Part shown: positions 22,345 through 33,116 of the stretch, piece after piece
How positions within the stretch are numbered: the stretch's first letter is position 1
Layout of the letters: every line of letters begins with the position of its first letter
Origin: Magnaporthiopsis rhizophila
Taxonomy: Eukaryota; Ascomycota; Sordariomycetes; Magnaporthales; Magnaporthaceae
Length of the DNA stretch: 64,000 nucleotides
Assembly: GCA_003049465.1 (NCBI GenBank)
Contig: PYSS01000078.1
Coordinates: forward strand, 1 to 64,000
Reading direction: 5' to 3'
Made by a program: the position numbers and the translations under genes
The notes under the pieces: generated by a model
What the model was told of the DNA's origin: nothing
Database searches by the model: none
The model's input: only the letters and a program-made list of their open reading frames with translations

Positions 22345-25300
22345 ATGGCTTCGACGACCGTGACCACTGCCGCACCACCCCTGCCCCCCTCGAGCCCCGG
22401 CAATCTCCATTCGCATCCACCGCATCCACACCGCGCGTCTTTTTCCGCTGGCCCCAATCCCGGCCTCGCCCCGACCCCGACTCCTCCGCTCCAGCACCGC
22501 CAGCCCAGCGTCTTCTCCCTGCCGTCGACGGCCTCGTTCGACCAGCCGAAAAATGACATGCTAGCCTCCAATTCCCAAACCAGTTCGGGCACCCAAGAGC
22601 CGACCCAGCTGCCGCCCGCATCATCCCAATCGTCCTTCACCATGAGCCAGTCGCAGTCGCAGTCGCAGCCACAGTCACAACCGCAACCGCAAACCAGCCT
22701 GGCCGCCTCGTCCTTCCGTCACTTCTCGGACCAAGCCTCCAAAAGAAACGATGATCTACCAAAGATATATACGGTACGCTTCCATACTGTGGATCTCGAT
22801 TGGCCTCGGGTCGTGGCGCCATGCCCGTCTGCTGTTGGGGGTCTTTTCGCAAATTTATGCCAAGTAATCCCACAATTAACCCGACTTTGGTTCATTTCCT
22901 TCTATAGGCCGTCTACTCCGGTGTCGATGTGTACGAAATGGAGGTCAATGACGTCGCCGTCATGAGGAGGAGAAACGACTCGTGGCTGAATGCGACACAG
23001 ATTCTCAAGGTCGCCGGTGTCGACAAGGGGAAACGCACAAAGATTCTCGAGAAGGAGATCCAGACGGGCGAACACGAGAAGGTCCAAGGCGGCTACGGAA
23101 AGTACCAAGGCACATGGATCAGGTTCGAAAAGGCCGTCGAGGTCTGCCGCCAGTACGGCGTGGAGGATCTTTTGCGCCCATTACTTACCTACGACATGGG
23201 GCAGGACGGTGGTGTGGCTGGCCGTGGTGACCTCAACACGCCAACCAAGGAGCAAGCGATGGCTGCACAGCGCAAGAGGCTGTATAATGCCGGCGCCGAT
23301 AGGAACGGCAACGGCGCTGGCACCTTCTTCAAGAACATCTCAGCAACGGCTCACAGTGCAGTTGCTGCCATCAGCAAAGCAAGATTCGACTCGCCCAACC
23401 CGCGCAATCGAAACGGGCTGGCACGGGCGCCCAGCTTCGGCCGCCAGCAATCTATGCAAAGCGTTGACGACTTTCCAACCAACTCCCAGACCAGCAACTA
23501 TCAAGAAAGCTTCCCTGCTCAGGACGCCGCCATGTCCTTCTCCGTCAGCAGCGGTCCGCAAGCCGTCAATGGCAACGGCATCGAGCCGCCACGGAAACGC
23601 CAGCGGGTCGATATGACACCAGCGACGAGCTTCGGCCAGCTGCCCAACAGCCAGATGTCGGCATACGCAGAGACGTTCCCCGGGTCTCCAACAGAGCCAA
23701 ACGATTCCTTTGTCTACAACCAACACGCCGACGCGGCCAACAGGATGGCAGACCAGCACGACTCGTACACGCCGCTCCCACCACTTCCGTACGAAGGCTC
23801 TCCCGAGGCCGAGAACAAACGGAGCATGTTGATGAGCCTGTTTATGGAAGACGGCTCCGACCAGTCGCGACAGGAACTTCTAAGGTCTATGAGCCCCCGT
23901 GACCTGGACATGCCCATCGATCCCCAGAGCCATACAGCCCTACACTGGGCCGCAACGCTATCACGAATGGCATTGCTCCGGGCACTCGTGGCCTCGGGCG
24001 CGAACCCTTTCCGTGTAAACGCCTCCGGAGAGACAGCCCTCATGCGAGCCTGCATCGTCACCAACTCACACGACCACAACACGATGCCCGAGCTGCTTGA
24101 TATTCTCGGAGGGACAATCGAGGTGCAGGACAACAAGGGCCGCACTGTGCTTCACCACATTGCCCTCACCAGCGCCGTCAAAGGCCGTAGCGCCGCAAGC
24201 AGATACTACCTGCAGTGTCTGTTGGAATGGGTTGTCAGGCAGGGCGCAAGCACCCAGAGCCAGGTTGCCGGCAGTCAACAAAACAGCCAAAACGGACAGG
24301 TGAACGGTGGCAGTAACGTGCCACCATCACAGGCGCAACAGAATCCAACCAGGCTTGGCCTGGCGCGCTTCATGAGCGAGATGTTGAACGCGCAGGATAA
24401 CGCCGGTGACACGGCTCTCAACATCGCCGCGCGCATCGGCAACCGGAGTATCATATCACAGCTCTTGGAAGTGTGCGCGAGTCCGAATGTGGCCAACCGC
24501 GCAGGGTTGAGGCCATTAGACTTCGGTATTGGTCTGGATGCGGCGGGCGACGCTGTGAATGGAGATTCCGGGGATGTGGAAAAGACCGAAGCCCCCGGAG
24601 GCAGCCAGAAGAGCCGGGAGAGCAGCGACGACATTGTCACGTGTATGTTTTGCGCATCTTTCATGATGGAAGCCGCCTACCTGACTTGTGTTCCCCTTTG
24701 CTGACATTCTACTCATAGCCATCACCCACCTCCTTACCGAGACTTCGACGAGTTTCCAGCTGGAGATGAAGACGAAGCAGCTGTCTCTCGACGACCTACA
24801 CAGCACACTCCGTTCAACAACCGCACAACTCACCGAGGCACGCAGGCATTTAGAGGGTCTACAGGCCAAGCTGAAGCAGCAGCAGCTGGCACGACAGAAA
24901 GTAACGAATCTGAACCGGGCGCACGACCAGGAGCAATACCGGCTCATGCAACTTCAGCAGACCCACGGCCGCCGAGACATGTCGGCATCCAACGGCTGGG
25001 AGGCCGAGTCTAACACGCTGCTGGCGGCCATCAACGCAACGACGAGCGGCGAGGACGGGGCGAATGGTGACGCTTCAGAGTCGCACCTCCCATCCGCGTC
25101 CTTGCTAAGAGCGCGCGTCAACGCGGTGCGGTCACAGACCAGAGATACAAAACAGGCCGTCGCAGCGCTGAAGGGGAGAAGCAGGGAGGTTGAGCAAAAA
25201 TACCGACACCTGGTCGCACTGGCAGCAAAATGCGACGACAGCGAGGTAGATCCGCACCTCGACGGGCTGATGCGGGCCGTCGAGAGCGAGAAGGGAGAGC

Positions 25301-25359
25301 TAGAGATTGGTCGTGTCAGGAGATTTCTGGGCGGAGTCGAAGGAGTTGTTGTCAGTTGA
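22345..25359 (+). CDS. APSES/KilA-N and ankyrin transcription factor (MBF Swi6/Mbp1 type)
   Basis: Three exons: 22345-22773, 22908-24642 and 24719-25359, 934 residues. Residues 1-140 are a disordered Ser/Pro/Gln head with an (SQ)n/(PQ)n run. The APSES/KilA-N DNA-binding domain starts at about 144: AVYSGVDVYEMEV, RRRNDSWLNATQILKVAG, GGYGKYQGTWIRFEKA. A long linker carries a basic cluster (PPRKRQR). Two ankyrin blocks follow: HTALHWAATLSRMALLRAL and NAGDTALNIAARIGN with partners. The last 200 residues are a coiled coil. This is the architecture of the G1/S regulator MBF; the AVYSGVDVYEMEVN form resembles the Swi6-type orthologue of filamentous fungi rather than Mbp1, but I could not align them. 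It would work in the nucleus as a heterodimer at cell-cycle promoters. Confidence 0.88.
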
Positions 25360-25740
25360 GCATTGTGGGAATTCTTGGTTGTGTGGCTTTTAGGCTCCCG
25401 TTTTCGTGGGTGAATCTGTCGGGCGGGGATATTCGGGGACCGGCGAGGATATCGTGATCCATGCAGTCGGTCGGAGGAATTAACTGGTCATCGAGGCATT
25501 TTTGGGCCTCGGAAATCCTGCCCTTTCGGGTTTATATGATTCTTTTGTTCTGGTCGGATACATATGGGTATAGCATGGTTTGTATGCATTTCTTCACTGC
25601 ACTGATCCAGTTGGATAGGTGGTAATCATGACACCCGACGTGTACTGGTTCAGTGGTACCATCTTGTGGTGACGGCTTCGCCGCTTGCTGGCCTTGCGCG
25701 ATCCAGGTAAATCTCATGTCAGCCCCTCCATACCGGGACA
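25360..25740. other. Convergent intergenic region
   Basis: Short space between stop codons of the APSES gene and MET8; presumably the 3' UTRs. Nothing else seen. Confidence 0.5.
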
Positions 25741-26638
25741 TTATATCTGCAGCTTCGACCGTATATCTTCGGCGACGCCATTGGCTGTGGTTTCAGTCCC
25801 CGCCTGGGAAACTCCCGGCTGATCCCCTTCATCCCGCATCGAGCGCAGTTCATCCAGTGTCGGCACTGCACCTGCAGCGTAAAATGTCAAGAGATTCTCC
25901 ATGTCCTCGTCGGTCAGGCCGCACAGGTCCTTGAACGAGAAGGCGTCGCTGACCTTGATCATCCAGCGCATCCGCTTGGGGCCTTCCTCGACGTCGGGCG
26001 CGATCCCCCTCAGGCGCGCCCTCAGCCGGCCGACGCTCTCGACGGCTCGCCCGGCGTTGGGCGGCAGGCCCGCGGCAATGTGGCGGCGGATCTGGTTGGC
26101 GAGCCTGGGGCCCTTGCCGTTGGTGCTGACCATGACCTGCAGGGGTCCGTCGCGGTGGACGCTGCCAAAGTAGAAGTCGCACTCGGGCGGCACGTCGGCG
26201 ATGTTTGCGGGGATGCGGCGGGCCCGGCACAGCCGCCAGATCTCGGACGACGCGGCCGGGTCGTCGATGGCGACCAGCACCATGGCCAGGGTCGGGTCGT
26301 CGAGGTCGCGCGGCTCAAAGGCCCGGTCGACGTGCGCCACCTGCCCGCGCGCGATGCGGTGCGCCACCTCGGCGTTCAGGCCGTTGGACGACGGGCTCAC
26401 GACGGTCACGACGGCGTCGGCGTTGAGGAGGTGCAGGATGCGACCGGCTGCGACCTGGAGCGCGGGGTGCCCTCAACTGCGCGTGTCAGTTGCTGCAAAT
26501 CGTGGGGAGACACAAGTCCGCTATCATACATACCTCTCCACCGCCGACGACGAGCGCTTTCTTGCCCCTAATCTGCCATGCCAGGATCAGACTCCCGCCG
26601 CCCTGAACCTCGGGGAACTCGCTGGACTTTTCGCTCAT
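25741..26638 (-). CDS. MET8: Siroheme synthase Met8 (precorrin-2 dehydrogenase/ferrochelatase)
   Basis: Exons 26638-26534 and 26454-25741 (79-bp intron, GTATGT donor, CAACTGAC branch) give 272 residues, close to the 274 of yeast Met8p. The NAD-binding loop ALVVGGGEVAAGRIL spans the intron junction, which confirms the splice. Family motifs follow: VLVAIDDP, ANIADVPPECDFYFGS, and LQVMVSTNGKGPRLANQIR. By family the enzyme oxidises precorrin-2 to sirohydrochlorin and inserts iron, making siroheme for sulfite and nitrite reductases, so it links to sulfur and nitrogen assimilation. It is cytosolic, with no targeting signal. The C-terminal 40 residues are a short variable tail. Confidence 0.92.
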
Positions 26639-27824
26639 CTCGTGTCGCCGTCTTTGTCAATCTACTAGGTACCTAGGTAGTAGTATGGGAAGATGAGAGT
26701 GAGGCATGGGTAGAGCTGACAAGAAACTAGGAGCAGCTGGTGTTTCCCTCCCCCGTCTTCTCCCCGCGGAAATCGGGATCCCCGTTGATCGCGGCCATTG
26801 AGGCATGACGCAGCGATCGGAACTGTCACAACCCGTGTTTGGTGGGGGTCACTTGCATCGGAACCTGCAGCGCCCCGCCAGGCCTGACAGCACTCTGTCG
26901 TGATTTCTGCAGGGCACCGCAATCAGTGGGGCAGCTAACTTGGACGCATGTATACCTCTTTTATTCGAGATGTAGTCTTTCCAATGGGAAATCAGGCTTA
27001 TGATGTACGTGAGTTGATCTTGATATTCGGGCGTATCAGGGTGCCCGTTGACTTGGCTTTTGAATACGTACCTATCCCTGTATGATAGATACCAAAGATC
27101 TTTCTGACATGAGATCCTGATGTAGTAGAACAGCAGCAGGTCAACCCAAACTCGAACAGAGGATTAATACTTTAATGCTATAATGATGCGAAAAGTGTCA
27201 AACTGCATCTTGCTCGGAATGGATGTCATCTCCGTGATCTGCTGCTGCACCATATTCCCTCCGACTTCCGTGCTCTCCTTCCAATCTGGTAGCTTCCAAG
27301 GGACAACCCAGCCATGCGGGCCCGCGCAGTCAGTGGGGCATTTCCAGGCCATCCAAGCCAATCAGTCAGTTCTCACGGATGGATCCGAGTCCAGGCCCCA
27401 ACTCCGCCGACATGCATGTTGGAGGCAGGAGCCATTGAAGGAGACAGTCACGATCCAAGCTCCCAGGCACCAGAGGCAACCTACCAACCAACCAACCGCC
27501 TTGCCGACGACCGAAGAAGGAGAAATCGCGAACAAGAGGATACATGTAATCTCCCCAACGCTCCGCCCACTCGGGGCCATCTGAATTCGAGTCCATCAAT
27601 CGATTTCCCGCCAAACAGCGACGGAGCATCCGTCTCTGCCTCGGCCGTTCTGCCCGAAAGGCGCGACCCCGATCCATCTTGCGGGCTTCCAGCCCGCCCC
27701 GCCCCGCCCGTCCGAGTGCTCCCGCGACGCTACCTTGGGCGCCGCCTGCCAGCCCCGGTAGGCACCACTTGCCTGGCTGTTTGCGCCCCGGCCGCCAGCA
27801 TCGCCTGCCTCCCCGTAGCAGCCG
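26639..27824. other. Divergent intergenic region
   Basis: About 1.2 kb between MET8 and the Vac1-like gene, which diverge. It includes a (CCAA)n stretch near 27480-27500 and GC-rich leader sequence just before 27825. An open frame at 27314-28102 overlaps the leader and is a shadow. Confidence 0.5.
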
Positions 27825-30162
27825 ATGTCTGGCAGGAAGCTGGGAGGCGGCAGGATCCTGGGGAGCGGCAAGGGGCTTGCCCCCCCTCCCCAGCCGCCGT
27901 CGGCCCACCCTTCCCAGTACCAGCAGCGGCAGCAGCAGCGCTTTCCCTCGCCGGGTCATGCTCTCCCACGAGCCGCGAGCCCGTTCGCGCCCTCGGACGT
28001 CAGCACCGTCTCGTCCGGCTCGCAAAATGCGAATCTCATAACCCCACCGACCTCGTCAAGTCCACTACCCGATTTCTCCCAGGACCTCGCCGCCAACATT
28101 AGCATCGGCGCCGCTTCGCCCTCAAATGCTGCCCCCGGAGAGCTGGTGTGCCCAATATGTCAAGAGGAGATGGTGCGTGTTTTCTCGTCCCGTACGCGGC
28201 TCCTTCTAGGCTGATCTCTGCTAATGCCTCACGGCGGTGCCTTTCTTTCAGATGACACTATTGCAACTCAACAGACACATCGACGATATGCACCAAGAGC
28301 TACCAGAAGTACAACAGGACGAAGTCAAGACCTGGTTCGACAAACAAGTCCTTAAAGCGAAGCGCTTTCAGCCCCTGTCTCTCATCAACCAAAAACTGCG
28401 CGGGCTAGAGGTGTTCGAATCCAACCAAGACTCCATATTAGCGCAGTCGTCAGGGCTAGGGAGCTCGCTGGCATCATCGGCTGGCAACGCGGCGCCTGGA
28501 TTGCCTAGAGTGCTGGAGCCTACCGTAGTCGACCCAGAAGATCTCATAACCAAGAAGCACTGGCAGAGGCCGAGTGGGGGCGACTCCTGCACCGACCCGA
28601 CGTGCGACCGCCGCATGGGCCCGCTCAGCGGAGGCGTCAACTGCCGGAAGTGCGGTCGCATATTCTGTGAAGAACACACCATGTACCAGATGCGCTTGGC
28701 ACCCCGGACCGCCGCCCACGACCCTGTGAGGGGATACTGGTATCGTGTGTGTGAAACGTGCTACAAGTCACGGGAGGGCTACAATGACCACGCGGGGGTT
28801 TTGACGGACCACACGGCGTCTTTTGTGGCGTTGAGGAGGGTGCGGGTGGAAAGACAGAACCTGGAGATAGCGCGGCTGGAAAAACGCTTGACGAAGCTGA
28901 CCCAGCTGCTGGCCAGTTCCCCCGAAGAGATAGCTGCAGTGGTTAATGGTTCTGGCGGTGGCGGCGGCATACCTGGCACGGGTGGGCTGCTGCCGGCGAG
29001 TTTGGCAGGACAGAAGGCCCAACGAAAAGCGATCGAGCAGTCCATTGTGACTTGGGAAGAGGATGCGGCGGTGCCACGGTGCCCCTTCTGTCAGCAAGAG
29101 TTTGGTTCGTGGACTTTCAGGAGACACCACTGTCGCATCTGCGGTAGAGTCGTCTGCGCGGACCCCCAGACTGGCTGCTCGGCCGAGGTCGGGCTGAATG
29201 TTGCCACGGCGCAGCAGCAGCGAGCCTCGGCCTCGTATACCTCGTCGCTAGACGCCGCAAGGCATCCAGGATCTGAGAAGCTGCCAGGCGGCGGCGGCCA
29301 AGTCAGCATCGACGTGCGCATGTGTCGAGACTGTTCCCACACCATTTTCGCAAAGCGCGATGTGGCTGAGTCGATCGCTGCCAGACCGCCAGATCAGCGT
29401 GCGTACGAGAATCTGCGCCAGTTTGAGCGAGGAATTCGCTCCCTGATGCCGTCATTTCAACGCTCTCTGGTGGCCCTGCAGCCACCAAAGAACGGGGACC
29501 TAGACGAAGACAAGCCAGCCCCAACGCACGCTCAGATCCAGGAGGCAGCCAAGATCCGCAAGCGGCTCATGGATGCATTCGCCAAATACAACCTCGCGGC
29601 CAGGAGGTTAAGGGATCTTCCCACCGCAAACCCGGCGCAAAAGAAACTACAAACCGCAGTTTATGCGGCAGCGTCCACATTCCTCCACACTCACATGCTA
29701 CCGCTCAAGAGTGTCCCCCAGATGCTTCGGAGCAAATCTTCGGCTTCATCTCTGTTGAGCGCCTCAGGACCTGGCCATCGCAGGTTATTATCTGGGCTAA
29801 ATAGCGGCTCTGGCCCCAACGGCCACCTATCCCCGCTCCGAAACGGCGAGTCGGCAACCGTGGGCGACTCGATCGGTGACGCGTCCAGCGTCGCCGGCAG
29901 CGAGGTCAGCACGGCGGCGTCGCTGCTGGAGAACGAGGAGAAGGAGCTGCGCGAGCGGCTCGTCGTGCTCGAGGAGCAGCGGTTCCTGGTCCAGGAGATG
30001 ATCAACGGCGCCCGCGGCTCTCGGCGGTTCGAGGAGGTCGGCGCGCTCTCGGGCAACCTCGACGAGCTGGACCGTGAGATTGCGACGCTCAGGAAGCAAG
30101 TGATTGGGGTGGAGGAGAAGTGGGAAGGCCTGTACGCTGCTGGGGGCAGTTCTCCCAGGTGA
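27825..30162 (+). CDS. VAC1: Vac1/Pep7-like endosomal FYVE protein
   Basis: Exons 27825-28172 and 28252-30162 (79-bp intron) give 752 residues. The domain order is that of yeast Vac1/Pep7/Vps19. First comes a C2H2 finger made by Cys109, Cys112, His125 and His130, interrupted by the intron. Then two FYVE-type fingers: CTDPTCDRRMG...NCRKCGRIFCEEH, and PRCPFCQQEF...RRHHCRICGRVVC, the latter with the RHHCR-type PI3P-binding motif. A C-terminal helical region with coiled coils (EEKELRERLVVLEEQR) would bind Rab5/Vps21 and Vps45. By family it tethers Golgi-derived vesicles to endosomes for vacuolar sorting. A disordered Pro/Gln/Ser head precedes the finger. Orthology is inferred from the rare finger arrangement, so confidence is good. 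Confidence 0.87.
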
Positions 30163-31050
30163 CCAGACTCTGGCGCCTTTGTCGTCGATAAGGCGTGTCA
30201 TATCAGTATTACGAGGTATCCAGGACCATAAACCGATGAAATCGTCCACAAGGCCATGTTACCAAATACAGCGGCTCGAGGACATGACGAAAATTTGTTT
30301 GACCTTCCTAGCTACACAATGGAGTTATTCTCTGCTCTCTGGCTATGTGACCAAAACCACCTGGCAAGTATCGAGCCTCTTGGCAGCACGGTGGCAACAT
30401 GGTTTTTAAGGGGTGGCCTCGGTGGTGTATAAACCATCTCCGTTGTACAAGTGGGAGACTTGACGTCTTGGTTTTACTGATCCTTCCACCGGCATGGGCA
30501 TCGTCACAATGAAGCAACTCGTACAAAGGCAGGGTTCGATTGCCCGCGAGCGCGCGGTAAGGCTTATACTCTTGGGGGTGTAGGGAACTCGGTCTCGCCC
30601 CTTGGCGCAGTCCACCCTCCACGAGGCGAGACGTGAGATCACTGCGTGGGACGAATCCCCGCCTTTCGGCTGCGGGTGTCATTTGGAGCTTGAACGCCAC
30701 CCGAGTGACCGAAACTGATCTCCGGCCAACGGTCACGTCTGTAGCCCAAGGAACTCTTGGGTATTGCCGGGGCGGACGCTGAACGGCCGCGGCTTGGACA
30801 GAGTGCCGCAGGGGCTCAAGCCTGAAAATCGTTCGGAGTGGTGTTTCTTGTCGTGCCGCAGGTTTCCCCTCTTGCCCTAGAGCGAATCCCCGCTGGGAAA
30901 GTCTGCGCAATATTGGCGAGGATACCCAGCAGATGTCCGTCCACATTTCTGGTGCGGCTTTATTAGCGATGGAGTCTGCGTAGACTGGATTTTGTGGGAT
31001 TTCCGATGCCGCATCAGAAAGTCGATGTCCTGATCCTCGACACCCGTTCT
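30163..31050. other. Convergent intergenic region
   Basis: Nearly 900 bases between two stop codons. Short open frames on the minus strand (for example 30308-30946) show no family resemblance. A tRNA B-box-like string near 30533 has no cloverleaf partner. Confidence 0.5.
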
Positions 31051-32358
31051 TCAGGTAACATCAACCGCAGAGTGGCGCGTGCATAGCCTAAGCAGCAAGT
31101 TATGCACCGCCTCGGCCTCCTTGCTCCGCCCGCGGCCGCCATCGTCGTCGCTGTCGCCAGCTGAGGGCCTGAACAGCTTGAGCCGGCTTTCGGAGAGGAC
31201 GAAGCCCCCGCAGGATATGCGCACGACCTGCACGGCGCCGTGGTGCACGTCGAGAGCGAGGTGGTGCTGGAGGTACCGGGCAAGCCCGGCGGTGAAGGGC
31301 CCCGGGGAAAGGCCGGCTTGTGTTGACGGCGACGACTCCGACTCGGATAGAATATCTTTCCCGCTTGCGACGAATCGGTCCACATCGATCGCCCGGAGCG
31401 TAAGCTCGAGGGTCCTGAGCCCGGGAGTGCTGTGCTGCTCCTGCTGCTTCTCCGCATCGGTGCTGCCGCCGGTCGTAGAAGAAGGCAGGCGGAAGGCAAG
31501 CGTGAGGACAACGTCTTTTCTCAGAGCGGGGGATGATGCTGCGGGAGCCTCGTCGTTGTCGTCGACACCCAGACCCACGTCGCGCACCCACCCCTCCCAC
31601 GCGGCCAGCAGCACCGGCCCGGGCAGGGCGAGGGGACTGAAGCGGCAGTCGAACTCGCGGGCCAGGAAGCCGAGCACGGCGATGCGCAGGGCAGGCGGCA
31701 TGCGCACTAGGACTAGGGATGGGCGCAAGAACCCGGCCGGCTGCGGCGAGGAGGAGGAGGAGGATGCGACGGGCGGGAGGAACAGCGCCTCGCAGCGGCC
31801 GGCCTCGTACCGGAGGGTCAGGAGCAGGCCGCGCCGTCGCTGGCTCTCGTTTTCGCTGTCGTCTTGGCGGTCTTCGTTGTCGTCGTCGTCCTCGGCGGCA
31901 ATGGCGAGGCGCGCCCACGCGAGGGTGGCGAGGGTCAGGGCGCCGTAGCGGGCGCCGCTGCCGCCGTCGGGGTTGGAGGCGCCGGGCAGGCGGACCTGGA
32001 CGCCGCGGACGACGTCGCCGACCAAGGCGTCGCGGAGCGAGGCGGCGACGCGGGCCAGGCGGTCAGCGGTCAGGGGCTGCGGCCCGACGTGGAGGGGAGA
32101 GGCGCGGTAGGTGTGGAAGGTAGTGTTGAAGAGGGGCAGCTCGGGGGTGTCTGCTGCGTCGCCGTCGGCGTCCGACACGATGAAGGCCTCGGCGGTGGCA
32201 TCCCGGTCGTTATCTGCGGCCGTGGAGGGTGCGGCGGGCGGTGGTGGTGGTGGTGGTGGTGGTGACGGCCGTGGTCGCCGGCGGGGGGGGCCCCGCGACG
32301 CGTTTGGTTTGGCTGATGGTTGCTGGCGCGCGCGGGCGCGCAGCGGTGGCCGAGGCAT
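31051..32358 (-). CDS. CENP-L/Fta1-like inner kinetochore protein
   Basis: Intronless, 435 residues from the ATG at 32358 (the frame runs 65 codons further upstream without merit). A basic Pro-rich head contains a nine-Pro run encoded by a GGT/ACC repeat. The body shows segments I associate with the fungal Sim4/CENP-L (Fta1) family: LFNTTFHTYRASPLHVGPQ near the start of the domain, ARLAIAAED, REFDCRFSPLALPG, and RKDVVLTLAFRLP, followed by TLELTLRAIDVDRFV near the end. The C-terminus has LFRPSAGDSDDDGG. By family it is part of the CCAN complex at centromeres. The family call rests on recalled motifs, not a search; a hypothetical protein is the fallback. Acidic inserts (EDDDDNEDRQDD) are low complexity. 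Confidence 0.6.
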   Translation of the reverse strand: MPRPPLRARARQQPSAKPNASRGPPRRRPRPSPPPPPPPPPAAPSTAADNDRDATAEAFIVSDADGDAADTPELPLFNTTFHTYRASPLHVGPQPLTADRLARVAASLRDALVGDVVRGVQVRLPGASNPDGGSGARYGALTLATLAWARLAIAAEDDDDNEDRQDDSENESQRRRGLLLTLRYEAGRCEALFLPPVASSSSSSPQPAGFLRPSLVLVRMPPALRIAVLGFLAREFDCRFSPLALPGPVLLAAWEGWVRDVGLGVDDNDEAPAASSPALRKDVVLTLAFRLPSSTTGGSTDAEKQQEQHSTPGLRTLELTLRAIDVDRFVASGKDILSESESSPSTQAGLSPGPFTAGLARYLQHHLALDVHHGAVQVVRISCGGFVLSESRLKLFRPSAGDSDDDGGRGRSKEAEAVHNLLLRLCTRHSAVDVT

Positions 32359-33116
32359 TTTCCTTTCCTTTTCCCACTGCAATGTGGTCCCACGCGGCGG
32401 CGGAGGAATCCGCAGCGAAGGTGAACAGGCTTTTTCCTCAGCACTGGGTGGCCGCGAGCGGAGCATGGAAGAAGCCAAGCTCACAGGATGGATGCGACAA
32501 GTAATGCTTGGGTGGGGCGCGTCACTGCATTGGGATGCAGCACGCGCGTTCACGTGATGGATGAGGGCTTATGGTCGAATCTGGAGACCCCAGGGAGTTT
32601 AGGAGGGCGGCTAATCAAACTGCCTGATCTACCCCAACGCTTCCAACCTAAAGAAAACAAAGATGCTCATCACCAAGTAATCACTACAAGGTTGAATCAG
32701 CCGCCTTATCGCGGGCTGGGGTCAGCATGGAATGCGGGGTTTGCTGTCACAGCGAGCATCCTATTCTGAGAATGGGCCATCTTGGCATCTACAACGCTGT
32801 GGCTCCAGCAACCTTGACCTTCCCGATGCGGCATGCGATCCGCGCCTTGACGCTCGGCGTCCGGGAGGCGTCCCCGGACAGGTCCTGTCACCGCTTTTCA
32901 GCTCACCGTCGGACGCTGCAGTGGAACGCTGACGGCGAACAGCTGTATTTAATATGAGGTCGGCCTGCCTCAAAATGACGCATCCAGGCGTCCGGCCATG
33001 GCCCTTTAGCCACCTCTCCGCTTGTTGGCCTGCACCATCCCATTAACCCCGAGAGGAACCGGCTCAGCTCCCTCTTCCACCTCGACCGGCAACGGAGGTG
33101 TGTCAAGCTGTCAAAA
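32359..33116. other. Divergent intergenic region
   Basis: About 760 bases between divergent gene starts. The 60 bases before 33117 are C/T-rich. No gene or RNA seen. Confidence 0.5.

Noticed and set aside
30525..30550. B-box-like string GGGTTCGATTGCCC, possible tRNA
   Set aside because: No A box or pairing acceptor and anticodon arms could be placed on either side or strand.
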